Shown here: in pieces, positions 17,300 to 27,095 of the stretch | Numbering within the stretch: position 1 is the first letter of the stretch | Layout: every line of letters begins with the position of its first letter | Assembly: GCA_021770065.1 (NCBI GenBank) | Contig: JAETRR010000002.1 | Location: 62,001 to 126,000, forward strand | Direction: 5' to 3' | Source: Lachnoclostridium sp. | GTDB lineage: Bacteria; Bacillota; Clostridia; Lachnospirales; Lachnospiraceae | DNA: 64,000 bases | Position numbers and translations under genes: made by a program | Notes under the pieces: generated by a model | Seen by the model: the letters and a program-made list of their open reading frames with translations, nothing else | Told to the model about the DNA's origin: nothing | Database searches by the model: none

Positions 17300-20200
17300 A
17301 TGAAAGAGAGAGAAAACAGAGATCAGGGCTTATACCGGCAGCAGTTTGAGCATGATAACTGCGGCATCGGGGCTATTGTAAACAGCAAAGGGCTGAAAAG
17401 CCACGAGACCGTAGAAAACGCCCTCCGGATCGTCGAAAACCTGGAGCACCGGGCCGGAAAAGACGCAGAAGGCAAAACCGGCGACGGCGTGGGTATTTTA
17501 CTTCAGATATCCCATCGTTTTTTCAAGAAAGTTTGTGAGGCAGAGAATATTGTTCTGGGGGAAGAACGTGAGTACGGCATTGCACAGCTTTTCTTTCCGC
17601 AGAATGAACTAAAACGCAACCAGGCGAAAAAAATGTTCGAGATCATCGTAGAAAAGGAAGGCTTAGAACTCTTAGGATTCCGTGAGGTTCCCATCCATGC
17701 GGAGGTTCTCGGCCATGCGGCCAGAGAGTGCATGCCCCACATTGTTCAGGCCTTTATCAAAAAGCCCGATGACACGGAAAAAGGCCTGGAATTTGACAGG
17801 AAGCTTTACATTGCCAGGCGTGTCTTTGAGCAGAGCAACGACAACACTTATGTAGTTTCTATGTCCAGCCGTACCATCGTCTACAAAGGCATGTTTCTGG
17901 TAGGACAGCTCCGTACCTTTTTCGCGGATCTCCAGGACAAAGACTACGAATCCGCCATTGCCATGGTCCACTCACGCTTCAGCACGAACACAAACCCAAG
18001 CTGGGAACGGGCGCATCCCAACCGTTTTATGGTCCACAACGGCGAGATCAATACGATCCGGGGAAATGCCGACAAAATGCTTGCAAGAGAGGAAACCATG
18101 GAATCCGGCTGCTTGAAGGGTGAGCTTCACAAGGTTCTTCCGGTGGTTGATACCAACGGCTCCGATTCCGCTATGCTTGACAATACTCTGGAATTTCTGG
18201 TTATGAGCGGCATGGATCTGCCCCTGGCCGTGATGATTGCCATACCCGAGCCCTGGAGCAACAATAAGACACTCTCCCAGGATGAGCGCGATTTCTACCA
18301 GTATTACGCAACCATGATGGAACCCTGGGACGGTCCGGCCTCCATAGTATTTTCCGACGGCGACCGTCTGGGAGCAGTCTTAGACAGGAACGGACTTCGC
18401 CCCTCCCGTTACTATGTATTGAAAAACGGAGATCTTATCCTGTCCTCCGAAGTAGGCGTTCTTGAGGTCCCTGAGGAGGAAATCGTCCTGAAGGAACGGC
18501 TTCACCCGGGAAAAATGCTTCTGGTGGATACCATCCGGGGAAAGATTCTCCAGGATGAAGAATTGAAAGAGATCTATACGACTAATCAGCCCTATGGTGA
18601 ATGGCTGGATCAGAATCTTGTAGAGCTTAAGGATCTGAAAATCCCGAATATCCGCGTGGAGGACTATGATGCCACCCAGAGAAAGCAGCTTCAGAAAGCA
18701 TTCGGCTATACCTACGAGGAATATAAAAATTCCATCCGGAATATGGCTCTGAACGGCGGCGAGGGCATTGCCTCTATGGGTGTAGATACTCCTCTTGCAG
18801 TGCTTTCGGAGAAAAAACGTCCCCTGTTTGACTATTTCAAACAGCTCTTTGCCCAGGTCACCAATCCTCCCATTGACGCCATCCGGGAGGAGATTGTCAC
18901 CAGTACCACGGTCTATGTAGGAAAAAAGGGCAATCTTCTGGAAGAAAAGGCCGAGAACTGCCAGGTGCTGAAGATCAACAACCCCATTCTTACCAACACG
19001 GATATGCTGAAAATCAAGCATATGAAGAAAGAGGGCTTCCAGGTTGCGGTAGTTCCCATTACCTATTATAAGAGCACACCGCTTCACCGGGCCATCGACC
19101 GGCTCTTTGTGGAGGTAGATAAGGCGTATAAGGACGGAGCCAATATTCTAGTATTGTCGGATCGCGGCGTGGATGAAAACCATATGCCCATTCCCTCCCT
19201 GCTGGCCGTGTCTGCGGTTCATCAGCATCTGGTAAATACAAAAAAGCAGACTTCCCTGGCATTGATCCTGGAGTCCGGGGAGCCGCGGGAGGTACATCAT
19301 TTTGCTGCTCTCTTAGGCTATGGCGCCTGTGCCGTGAACCCGTATCTTGCTCTGGATACGATTCGGGAACTGATAGAGGAGGGGCTGCTTGACAAGGATT
19401 ATTATGCGGCAATGAATGATTACAATTCTGCCGTCCTTCACGGGATTGTGAAAATCGCCTCCAAGATGGGCATTTCCACCATTCAGTCCTATCAGGGCGC
19501 AAAGATATTCGAGGCAATCGGTATTTCCGGCGAGGTCATTGACAAATATTTCTCCGGCACCGTAAGCCGTGTGGGCGGCATAACGATGGAGGACATTGCC
19601 GCACAGGTGGATTATTACCATACCAGGGCTTTTGATCCTCTGGGACTTGAAGTAGATCTGACTCTGGACAGTCTGGGTAAGCACAAGAGAAGGAGCGGCG
19701 GCGAGGAACACCGCTATAATCCGGAAACCATTCATCTGCTGCAGCAGTCTGCCTGGACGGGAAATTATGAGCTCTTCAAAGAGTATACAGGCAGGGTGGA
19801 TCGGGAACAGAGCGGATACTTAAGAAGCATGATGGATTTTTGTTATCCCGAAACACCTGTTCCCCTAGAGGAAGTGGAGCCGGTGGAGGAGATTGTAAAG
19901 CGGTTTAAGACAGGAGCCATGTCCTACGGTTCCATTTCCCAGGAGGCCCATGAGACTCTGGCCGTTGCCATGAATCGTCTGCACGGAAAATCCAATACTG
20001 GCGAGGGCGGTGAGAGCGAGGAACGTCTGGATTCCGCAGGAACGGATGTGGATCGCTGTTCCGCCATCAAGCAGGTTGCATCAGGGCGTTTTGGGGTAAC
20101 CAGCCGTTATCTGGTCAGCGCCCGTGAGATTCAGATTAAAATGGCCCAGGGCGCGAAACCAGGGGAGGGCGGCCATCTGCCGGCAAAAAAGGTATATCCC

Positions 20201-21856
20201 TGGATTGCAAAGACACGGCATTCCACTCCGGGAGTGAGCCTTATTTCGCCGCCGCCTCACCATGATATTTATTCCATAGAGGATCTGGCCCAATTAATTT
20301 ATGATCTGAAAAATGCCAATAAATATGCGGATATTTCCGTAAAACTGGTGTCCGAGGCAGGTGTGGGTACCGTGGCCGCCGGCGTGGCGAAGGCCGGTGC
20401 ACAGGTGATCCTGATATCCGGTTATGACGGAGGAACCGGCGCAGCGCCGGAGAGTTCCATCCACAATGCAGGGCTTCCCTGGGAGCTTGGACTTGCGGAG
20501 ACACATCAGACTCTTTTGAAAAACGGTCTCAGAAGCCGGGTACGCATTGAGACGGACGGTAAGCTTATGAGCGGCCGGGATGTGGCTGTCGCCGCACTTC
20601 TGGGCGCGGAGGAATTCGGTTTTGCCACGGCTCCCCTGGTGACCATGGGCTGCGTGATGATGCGTGTCTGCAACCTGGATACCTGTCCGGTGGGCGTGGC
20701 CACCCAGAACCCGGAGCTTCGCAGGCGTTTTAAGGGAAAACCGGAATATGTGGAAAACTTTATGCGGTTTATCGCCAGAGAGCTTCGGGAATATATGGCG
20801 AGGCTTGGAGTGCGCACCATTGATGAAATGGTGGGAAGAACGGATCTTCTGAAGGCAAAGGAAGATGCGGCTTCTCCTATGGCTTCCAAGCTTGATTTAA
20901 ATCAGATTTTAAATAATCCCTTTGGAAATACGAAGGATCCGGTTACCTTTACGCCTTCTAAGAGCTATGATTTTCAGCTGGAGCGTACACTGGATGAACG
21001 TGTTCTTCTGAAAAAACTGAAAGCAGCCGTGGAAAAGGGAGAGAAGGCTTCCGTGGAAATCAAGGTCGGCAATACGGACCGGGCCTTTGGAACCATTCTG
21101 GGGGCGGAGATTACCAGATGCCATAAAGACGGGCTTTTGGAGGATACGATTACTGTGGACTGCACGGGAACGGGCGGTCAGAGCTTTGGCGCTTTTATTC
21201 CCAGGGGACTTACCTTAACTCTCTGCGGAGACACCAATGATTATTTTGGAAAAGGACTTTCCGGCGGAACGCTTGTGATTTATCCCCCCAAAAACCGCGG
21301 CTACAAGGCGGAGGAAAATATCATTGCCGGAAATGTGGCTCTCTACGGGGCGACCAGCGGCAAGGTCTTTGTAAACGGCGTGGCAGGAGAGCGGTTTGCC
21401 ATCCGAAATTCCGGTGCCTATGCAGTGGTTGAGGGCGTCGGAGAACATGGCTGTGAGTATATGACCGGCGGCAGGGTAGTGGTCCTTGGGAGAACTGGCA
21501 AAAATTTTGCGGCCGGCATGAGCGGCGGCATTGCCTATGTACTGGATGAAGACAGCCATTTGTACCGGAATCTGAATAAGGATATGATTTCGATTGAGAA
21601 GGTAGAAAATAAGTACGACGTCCAGGAGTTAAAGACGATGATCGAGGAGCATGTTAAGGCAACCGGATCGGAGCGCGGAGCGCATGTATTGGCGAATTTT
21701 GAGGAATATCTTCCCAGATTTAAGAAGATCATTCCCTATGATTATAAGAAAATGATTGCTCTGTCCTCTAAACTGGAGGAAAAGGGTATGAGCACCCAGC
21801 AGGCACAGATGGAGGCGTTTTACGAGAGCTTCCAGAATAAGGAAACGGAGGAGTAA
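17300..21856 (+). CDS. gltB: Glutamate synthase, large subunit
   Basis: A 1518-residue enzyme that makes glutamate from glutamine and 2-oxoglutarate with GltD. After a 20-residue propeptide the catalytic Cys21 begins the Ntn glutaminase domain (CGIGAIVN). The central domain links to an FMN barrel containing SYGSISQEAHE and GEGGE, and the 3Fe-4S cysteines lie in CVMMRVCNLDTC. A C-terminal glycine-rich beta-helix (GDTNDYFGKGLSGG) completes the family layout. GTG 17291 is in frame, but ATG 17300 has the better spacing from AGAGGAG. gltD follows after three bases. Confidence 0.96.
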   Translation: MKERENRDQGLYRQQFEHDNCGIGAIVNSKGLKSHETVENALRIVENLEHRAGKDAEGKTGDGVGILLQISHRFFKKVCEAENIVLGEEREYGIAQLFFPQNELKRNQAKKMFEIIVEKEGLELLGFREVPIHAEVLGHAARECMPHIVQAFIKKPDDTEKGLEFDRKLYIARRVFEQSNDNTYVVSMSSRTIVYKGMFLVGQLRTFFADLQDKDYESAIAMVHSRFSTNTNPSWERAHPNRFMVHNGEINTIRGNADKMLAREETMESGCLKGELHKVLPVVDTNGSDSAMLDNTLEFLVMSGMDLPLAVMIAIPEPWSNNKTLSQDERDFYQYYATMMEPWDGPASIVFSDGDRLGAVLDRNGLRPSRYYVLKNGDLILSSEVGVLEVPEEEIVLKERLHPGKMLLVDTIRGKILQDEELKEIYTTNQPYGEWLDQNLVELKDLKIPNIRVEDYDATQRKQLQKAFGYTYEEYKNSIRNMALNGGEGIASMGVDTPLAVLSEKKRPLFDYFKQLFAQVTNPPIDAIREEIVTSTTVYVGKKGNLLEEKAENCQVLKINNPILTNTDMLKIKHMKKEGFQVAVVPITYYKSTPLHRAIDRLFVEVDKAYKDGANILVLSDRGVDENHMPIPSLLAVSAVHQHLVNTKKQTSLALILESGEPREVHHFAALLGYGACAVNPYLALDTIRELIEEGLLDKDYYAAMNDYNSAVLHGIVKIASKMGISTIQSYQGAKIFEAIGISGEVIDKYFSGTVSRVGGITMEDIAAQVDYYHTRAFDPLGLEVDLTLDSLGKHKRRSGGEEHRYNPETIHLLQQSAWTGNYELFKEYTGRVDREQSGYLRSMMDFCYPETPVPLEEVEPVEEIVKRFKTGAMSYGSISQEAHETLAVAMNRLHGKSNTGEGGESEERLDSAGTDVDRCSAIKQVASGRFGVTSRYLVSAREIQIKMAQGAKPGEGGHLPAKKVYPWIAKTRHSTPGVSLISPPPHHDIYSIEDLAQLIYDLKNANKYADISVKLVSEAGVGTVAAGVAKAGAQVILISGYDGGTGAAPESSIHNAGLPWELGLAETHQTLLKNGLRSRVRIETDGKLMSGRDVAVAALLGAEEFGFATAPLVTMGCVMMRVCNLDTCPVGVATQNPELRRRFKGKPEYVENFMRFIARELREYMARLGVRTIDEMVGRTDLLKAKEDAASPMASKLDLNQILNNPFGNTKDPVTFTPSKSYDFQLERTLDERVLLKKLKAAVEKGEKASVEIKVGNTDRAFGTILGAEITRCHKDGLLEDTITVDCTGTGGQSFGAFIPRGLTLTLCGDTNDYFGKGLSGGTLVIYPPKNRGYKAEENIIAGNVALYGATSGKVFVNGVAGERFAIRNSGAYAVVEGVGEHGCEYMTGGRVVVLGRTGKNFAAGMSGGIAYVLDEDSHLYRNLNKDMISIEKVENKYDVQELKTMIEEHVKATGSERGAHVLANFEEYLPRFKKIIPYDYKKMIALSSKLEEKGMSTQQAQMEAFYESFQNKETEE

Positions 21857-21859
21857 ACC

Positions 21860-23344
21860 ATGGGAAAGGCCACAGGATTTTTAGACTATGAACGGGAAAC
21901 GGCGCAGGTGGAACCGCCTCTTGAGAGAATCCGCCATTTCCGGGAGTTTCGGACTCCTCTGCCGCTGGAGGCACAAAAGAAGCAGGGTGCGCGCTGTATG
22001 GAATGCGGCGTTCCCTTCTGTCAGAACGGAGAGATGCTTGCAGGTATGGCTTCCGGCTGTCCTCTGCACAATCTGATTCCGGAGACAAATGATCTGGTGT
22101 ATACGGGAAATTGGAAGCAGGCTTACGAGCGGCTTATGAAGACGCACTGTTTTCCGGAGTTTACCTGCCGGGTATGTCCGGCTCTCTGTGAGGCGGCCTG
22201 TACCTGTAATGTGAATGGGGAGCCGGTTTCGGTGAAGGAGAATGAGCGCGCGATTATTGAACTTGCTTATGAGAGCGGATGGGTGGTGCCAAAGCCGCCG
22301 AAGGTGAGGACAGGGAAGAAGGTTGCCGTGATTGGAAGCGGTCCTTCGGGATTGGCGGCAGCCTGGCAGCTGAACCGCAGGGGGCATCTGGTGACGGTTT
22401 ATGAGCGTCGGGATCGCATCGGAGGGCTTCTGCGGTATGGGATACCCAATATGAAGCTTGATAAGGGGATTCTGGATCGGCGGATTGCACTTATGAAGGC
22501 GGAAGGGATCGTATTTGAGACAAATGTGGATGTGGGAAAGGATATTACATCCGCGGAGCTTAAGAAGAATTTTGATCGGATTCTGCTTGCCTGCGGAGCG
22601 GCAAATCCCCGGGATATCAATGTTCCGGGGCGTGACAGTAAGAATATTTATTTTGCAGTGGATTTTCTTACCTCCGTCACGAAAAGCCTTTTGGATTCCG
22701 GGCTTAAGGATAAGGCCTATGTGAATGCGGAGGGGAAGCATGTGCTTGTGATTGGCGGCGGTGATACGGGAAATGACTGTGTGGGTACGTCTATCCGCCT
22801 GGGGGCAAAGTCGGTGACACAGCTGGAGATGATGCCCAGGCCGGGAGAGACGAGAAGTGCTTCCAATCCATGGCCTCAATGGCCCAGGGTGCTGAAGACG
22901 GATTACGGGCAGGAAGAGGCGATTGCTCTCTTTGGTCATGATCCCCGGATTTATCAGACTACGGTGAAGGAGTTTTTGAAGGATAAGAACGGGAATGTAA
23001 AAAAGGCGGTTGTTGTTTCGCTGGAGCCGAAGAAGGATGAGGCGTCAGGGAGGATGATGATGGTTCCGGTGGAGGGGAGTGAGAAGACGATTCCGGCGGA
23101 GCTGGTACTGATTGCGGCGGGATTTCTGGGGAGTCAGAGTTATGTGACGGATGCTTTTCAGGTTGAGGTGGATGGAAGGACGAATGTGAAGACTGAGGCG
23201 GGCGGTTATGAGACGAGTGTGCCGGGGATTTTTACGGCCGGGGATATGCACCGGGGGCAGTCGCTGGTGGTGTGGGCTGTTAAGGAAGGACGGATGGCGG
23301 CAAGGGCTGTGGATGAATCGTTGATGGATTATACGAATCTATAG
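21860..23344 (+). CDS. gltD: Glutamate synthase, small subunit
   Basis: A 494-residue NADPH-oxidising flavoprotein that feeds electrons to GltB. The N-terminal Fe-S region has RCMECGVPFC and CRVCPALCEAAC, the FAD loop is AVIGSGPSGLAAA and the NADPH loop is VIGGGDTGND. The late GIFTAGDM closes the FAD site. The start is ATG 21860 behind GGAGGAG. It ends at the left edge of a large inverted-repeat element. Its 3' part is noticeably purine-rich compared with gltB. Confidence 0.95.
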   Translation: MGKATGFLDYERETAQVEPPLERIRHFREFRTPLPLEAQKKQGARCMECGVPFCQNGEMLAGMASGCPLHNLIPETNDLVYTGNWKQAYERLMKTHCFPEFTCRVCPALCEAACTCNVNGEPVSVKENERAIIELAYESGWVVPKPPKVRTGKKVAVIGSGPSGLAAAWQLNRRGHLVTVYERRDRIGGLLRYGIPNMKLDKGILDRRIALMKAEGIVFETNVDVGKDITSAELKKNFDRILLACGAANPRDINVPGRDSKNIYFAVDFLTSVTKSLLDSGLKDKAYVNAEGKHVLVIGGGDTGNDCVGTSIRLGAKSVTQLEMMPRPGETRSASNPWPQWPRVLKTDYGQEEAIALFGHDPRIYQTTVKEFLKDKNGNVKKAVVVSLEPKKDEASGRMMMVPVEGSEKTIPAELVLIAAGFLGSQSYVTDAFQVEVDGRTNVKTEAGGYETSVPGIFTAGDMHRGQSLVVWAVKEGRMAARAVDESLMDYTNL

Positions 23345-23358
23345 ATTGGCGGACGGAC

Positions 23359-23572
23359 GGGGATGTCACAAAACAGGCCAGACGTCGTTTCCATATCCTG
23401 TGTTCGGACGGTTCGCGTACAGTCTGTCTGCTCTGGCCGGACATTGTCCGGAGTGCTTTTGTAAATAGTAAGGTTTTGTTGGACAATGTTCGTCCAAATC
23501 AGACAGACTGTACGCGAACCGTCCGAACACTGGATATCGGAAACGCCATCTGGCCCGTTTAGTGACATCCCC
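23359..23572. repeat. 214-bp inverted-repeat element
   Basis: The left arm begins GGGGATGTCACAAAACAGG and the right arm ends in the matching GTTTAGTGACATCCCC. The arms pair almost perfectly for about 73 bases, including GTTCGGACGGTTCGCGTACA on the left, and less well for about 20 more, leaving a short AT-rich centre (about 23453-23483). A shorter element of the same family is at 41926-42016. No gene is seen inside. Beyond it, 23573-23700 is GT-rich with nothing I can name. Confidence 0.85.
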
Positions 23573-23723
23573 TGGCTGTGGCTTTGGAGTTTGATTTTAT
23601 GTTTTAGTTTTTTTCAGTTTTTGATTTTTTGATAATAAGAGGTATTTCCTGTTGGTTGTTGTTGTTGTGTGGTAAAGGAAGTCAGAATTGGGGAATATTT
23701 TGCGGTAAAAGGGGAGATTTTTT

Positions 23724-25052
23724 ATGGAATTTATCGAAGTGATGAGGGAAAAGACGGCTGTGGATTTTGAGGGCTTTCTTTTGGCGCAGGAGGATGCTTT
23801 TTTGTGTGTGGAAGGGGCGGTTCACAGTGTGCGGGATATGGGGGAGATTGCTTTTGTTATTTTGAGGCGGAGGGAAGGGCTGATACAGACGGTTTTGGAA
23901 AAGGAGGGGACGGATGTTGAACTTTCCGGGATTCGGGAGGGAGATTTTGTCCGGGTGAAAGGGACTGTGAAACCGGAGGAACGCGCGCCTCATGGACGGG
24001 AGCTTAAGATTCGGGAAGTGACGCATCTTTCCCACGCAAATGGGCCTCTGCCGCTGGCGATTGATAAGTGGAAGCTTGGGACTTCTCTGGAGGCGAAGCT
24101 TGACCGGAGATCGCTTTCTCTGCGGAATCTCAGGGAGAGGGCAAAGTTCCGGATTCAGGAGGGACTGGTTCGGGGATTCCGGGATTTTCTTTACGGGCAG
24201 GGGTTTACGGAGATTCATACGCCGAAGATTGGTGCGAAGAGTGCGGAAGGAGGAGCAAATCTTTTTAAGCTGGCTTATTTTCATAAGCCGGCAGTGCTTC
24301 AGCAGAGTCCACAGCTTTATAAGCAGATGATGGTGGGAGTGTTTGACCGGGTTTTTGAGACGGGGCCGGTTTTCCGGGCGGAGAAGCATAATACCAGGCG
24401 GCATCTGAATGAGTATACGAGTCTGGATTTTGAGATGGGATATATTGAAGGGTTTCTGGATATTTGTGAGATGGAGACGGAGTTTCTGCGGTATGCTTTT
24501 GAGCTGCTGCGCAGGGAGTATGACCGGGAGCTTCGGCTTCTTAAGATAGAGCTGCCGGATGTGAGCCGGATTCCGTATGTGCGGTTTGATGAGGCGAAGC
24601 GTCTGATTTCCGAGAAGTATGAGCGGAGAATCCGGAATCCTTTTGATCTGGAGCCGGAGGAGGAAGAGCTGATCGGGCGGTATTTTCAGGAGGAGTATGG
24701 GACGGATTTTGTGTTTGTCACCCACTATCCTTCGAAGAAGCGGCCCTTTTATGCGATGGATGATCCGGAGGATGAGCGGTTTACTTTGAGCTTTGACCTT
24801 TTGTATAAGGGGTTGGAGATTACCACCGGGGGACAGCGTATACATGACTGGGAGGCTTTGACAAAGAAGCTTGAGAAGCGCGGCATGACGGCGGACGGCC
24901 TGGAGCAGTATCTGGATACGTTCCGCTATGGAATGCCGCCCCATGGCGGTCTTGGAATCGGCCTGGAACGGCTGACGATGCAGCTTCTCGGGGAAGATAA
25001 TGTGAGAGAGGCCTGCCTGTTCCCCAGGGATATGACCAGGCTGGAGCCCTAA
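23724..25052 (+). CDS. aspS: Aspartyl-tRNA synthetase type 2 (probably non-discriminating)
   Basis: A 442-residue class IIb synthetase of the short archaeal/AspRS2 type, without the bacterial GAD insert. An N-terminal OB-fold anticodon domain (VEGAVHSVRDMG) precedes the catalytic core with motif 2 (VFRAEKHNTRRHLNEY) and motif 3 (GGLGIGLERLTM). AspRS2 enzymes next to gatCAB usually charge both tRNA-Asp and tRNA-Asn with Asp; GatCAB then amidates Asp-tRNA-Asn. The gatC-gatA-gatB genes directly follow, which fits. The usual Trp before VHxxR in discriminating archaeal enzymes is Ala here, compatible with relaxed specificity. GGGGAG precedes the ATG. Confidence 0.9.
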   Translation: MEFIEVMREKTAVDFEGFLLAQEDAFLCVEGAVHSVRDMGEIAFVILRRREGLIQTVLEKEGTDVELSGIREGDFVRVKGTVKPEERAPHGRELKIREVTHLSHANGPLPLAIDKWKLGTSLEAKLDRRSLSLRNLRERAKFRIQEGLVRGFRDFLYGQGFTEIHTPKIGAKSAEGGANLFKLAYFHKPAVLQQSPQLYKQMMVGVFDRVFETGPVFRAEKHNTRRHLNEYTSLDFEMGYIEGFLDICEMETEFLRYAFELLRREYDRELRLLKIELPDVSRIPYVRFDEAKRLISEKYERRIRNPFDLEPEEEELIGRYFQEEYGTDFVFVTHYPSKKRPFYAMDDPEDERFTLSFDLLYKGLEITTGGQRIHDWEALTKKLEKRGMTADGLEQYLDTFRYGMPPHGGLGIGLERLTMQLLGEDNVREACLFPRDMTRLEP

Positions 25053-25103
25053 TATAACGTTCGGTTATTTATCGAACACTATACTAGTTTGTAACCGGAA
25101 AAA

Positions 25104-25126
25104 ATATTGCGGAACTGGAACGGGAG
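25104..25126 (+). repeat. Leader motif copy, before gatC
   Basis: ATATTGCGGAACTGGAACGG followed by GAG, with an ACGGGAG variant of the ribosome-site end; ATG 25132 follows. Confidence 0.85.
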
Positions 25127-25131
25127 TTTGT

Positions 25132-25422
25132 ATGGGAAAAAGAATTGATGATGCAGTGATGGATAATGTGGAGCTTCTTGCGAAGCTTTCCCTTGGAAGT
25201 GAGGAGCGTGAAAAGGTCCGGGGGGAGATGGAACAGATCCTGGATTATGTAGAAAAGCTGAATGAACTGGATACGGACGGTGTGGATCCTCTGGTGCATA
25301 TTCTGGATGAGGTCAATGTGTTCCGGGAGGATGTGGAGACGAACGGAGACGGCCGGGAAGACGCGCTGGCCAATGCGCCTAAAAGTAAGGACGGACAATA
25401 TATGGTTCCGAAAACCTTTTAG
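25132..25422 (+). CDS. gatC: Asp/Glu-tRNA amidotransferase subunit C
   Basis: A 96-residue subunit that stabilises GatA in the heterotrimer that converts Asp-tRNA-Asn and Glu-tRNA-Gln. The pattern VELLAKLSLGSEEREKVRGE, then DYVEKLNELDTDGVDPLVH, and the terminal YMVPKTF is typical of GatC. It is followed not directly by gatA but by a 166-bp inserted hairpin element. Confidence 0.93.
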   Translation: MGKRIDDAVMDNVELLAKLSLGSEEREKVRGEMEQILDYVEKLNELDTDGVDPLVHILDEVNVFREDVETNGDGREDALANAPKSKDGQYMVPKTF

Positions 25423-25427
25423 ATATC

Positions 25428-25450
25428 GGGATATTATGGTACTGGAATAG
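25428..25450 (+). repeat. Leader motif copy split by an insertion, before gatA
   Basis: GGGATATTATGGTACTGG plus AATAG. The motif breaks off at GAATAG, and the missing continuation GAATAGGAGG is found at 25617-25626, after the hairpin element. Confidence 0.8.
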
Positions 25451-25616
25451 TCCAGCTAAGAAATGTCAAGTGTTTACTAAAGATATTTTTGCTGGACGGT
25501 AAAGCCGCAAAGGCGCACGAGAGGAACTTTTATGAGTGCTCTTTCGAATAAAAGTTTCTCTCATTGCCGGTGTGTCGAAGCGGCTTTACCCTTTAGTGCC
25601 ATCGCGCAGCGATTTA
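25451..25616. repeat. Hairpin element apparently inserted in the gatA leader
   Basis: A 166-bp stretch flanked on both sides by GAATAG. It contains TCCAGC/GCTGGA arms (25451-25456, 25491-25496), then a long hairpin with GGTAAAGCCGC (25498-25508) pairing GCGGCTTTACC (25580-25590), and the inner arms GAGAGGAACTTTTAT with ATAAAAGTTTCTCTC. The end TTTAGTGCCATC resembles TTTAGTGACATC at the end of the 23359 element. No gene inside. Confidence 0.75.
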
Positions 25617-25631
25617 GAATAGGAGGAAAAG

Positions 25632-27095
25632 ATGAAAAAGCTTTATCAGATGTCTGCCGTGGAGCTTGGCCGGCAGATTCGGACAGGTGAGCTTATAGTA
25701 AAGGAGGCAGTGGATTCCTGTCTGGAGCGGATAAACGAAGCGGAGCCTCATCTTCACGCATTTCTGGCGCGAAATGAGAAGGGGCTGGAGGAACGGATCT
25801 GTGAGGTGGAGGAAGGAATCCGTAAAGGGCGGTATCACGGCCCTCTGGCCGGAGTTCCTGCTGCGGTCAAGGATAATATCTGTACCAGAGGGATCCCCAC
25901 AACCTGCGCCTCTAAAATGTTGGAGCATTTTGTTCCGTCCTTTGATGCGGAGGCGGTCAGAAGGATGGAAGATGCAGGAATGATTCTTCTGGGAAAAACG
26001 AATATGGATGAGTTTGCCATGGGAAGCACTACGGAAACCTCTTATTTTCAGACAACGGTAAATCCATGGAACAGGGAGCATGTACCGGGCGGTTCTTCGG
26101 GCGGCTCCTGTGCGGCGGTGGCGGCCGGGGAGGTGCCGGCGGCTTTGGGATCGGATACGGGCGGTTCCATCCGGCAGCCGGCTTCTTACTGCGGCGTATG
26201 CGGACTGAAACCTACCTATGGCAGAGTGTCCCGCTACGGGCTGATTGCCTATGCTTCCTCCCTGGATCAGATTGGACCTGTCGGAAAAACGGCGGCTGAC
26301 TGTGCGGCTCTCTTTGAGGTGATTGCCGGAAAGGACGAGAAGGACAGCACTAGCAGTGGGAAGCCTTTTGAGGCCACGCAGGAGCTGATTTCCGGTGGTC
26401 TGCAGGGAATGCGGATCGGCGTTCCGGAGGAGCTTCTGGGAGAAGGGACACAGGAAGAGGTAAGAAATGCCGTATGGAAGGGGGCGCAGATGATGAAGGA
26501 GGGAGGCGCCCGGGTAGAGTTCTTTTCTCTTGGATTAACGGATTATCTGATTCCGGCCTATTATATCATTGCCTGCGCGGAGGCAAGCTCCAATCTGGAG
26601 CGTTTTGACGGAGTGAAATACGGGTATCGCAGTCCGGAGGCTTCGGAACTTCACGAAATGTACCGGAAAAGCCGGCAGGAGGGCTTTGGCTCTGAGGTGA
26701 AGCGCCGGATTCTTCTGGGCTCCTTTGTCTTAAGCTCCGGTTACTATGATGCTTATTATCTGAAGGCTTTGAAGGCAAAGGCATTGATTAAAAAAGAATT
26801 CGACCGGGTGTTTGAGAGATATGACTGCATTCTTGCACCTGCAGCTCCTGCGACGGCGCCGAAGCTTGGAACCAGCCTTTCGGACCCCCTCAAGATGTAC
26901 CTTAGCGATATTGATACGGTGGCGGTAAATCTGTGCGGTCTTCCGGCTGTCAGTGTCCCCTGCGGTTTGGACAGGGAAGGACTGCCCATTGGAATGCAGG
27001 TGATTGGAAACTGCTTCCGGGAAAAGGAGATTCTGCGGACGGCTGCGGCTTATGAGGCGCTTCGAGGGGAGTTTCCTATGGCGCAGCTGCAGTGA
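25632..27095 (+). CDS. gatA: Asp/Glu-tRNA amidotransferase subunit A
   Basis: A 487-residue amidase-signature enzyme that releases ammonia from glutamine or asparagine for tRNA-bound Asp/Glu. The catalytic Lys lies in AAVKDNI, and the Ser pair in GGSSGGSCAAVAAGE and GSDTGGSIRQP. Length is normal. ATG 25632 follows AGGAGGAAAAG. A hairpin element interrupts the space between gatC and gatA, which might affect relative expression. Confidence 0.96.
   Translation: MKKLYQMSAVELGRQIRTGELIVKEAVDSCLERINEAEPHLHAFLARNEKGLEERICEVEEGIRKGRYHGPLAGVPAAVKDNICTRGIPTTCASKMLEHFVPSFDAEAVRRMEDAGMILLGKTNMDEFAMGSTTETSYFQTTVNPWNREHVPGGSSGGSCAAVAAGEVPAALGSDTGGSIRQPASYCGVCGLKPTYGRVSRYGLIAYASSLDQIGPVGKTAADCAALFEVIAGKDEKDSTSSGKPFEATQELISGGLQGMRIGVPEELLGEGTQEEVRNAVWKGAQMMKEGGARVEFFSLGLTDYLIPAYYIIACAEASSNLERFDGVKYGYRSPEASELHEMYRKSRQEGFGSEVKRRILLGSFVLSSGYYDAYYLKALKAKALIKKEFDRVFERYDCILAPAAPATAPKLGTSLSDPLKMYLSDIDTVAVNLCGLPAVSVPCGLDREGLPIGMQVIGNCFREKEILRTAAAYEALRGEFPMAQLQ

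Noticed and set aside
23682-24944. 420-codon open frame on the minus strand
   Set aside because: Antisense to AspRS2; residues are a Pro/Leu/Lys/Arg-rich mirror with no recognisable domain.
25428-25630. T-box riboswitch upstream of gatA
   Set aside because: GGTACTGG superficially resembles part of a T-box, but the conserved ACCGCG bulge sequence and specifier stem are absent; the sequence fits the leader repeat plus an inserted element.
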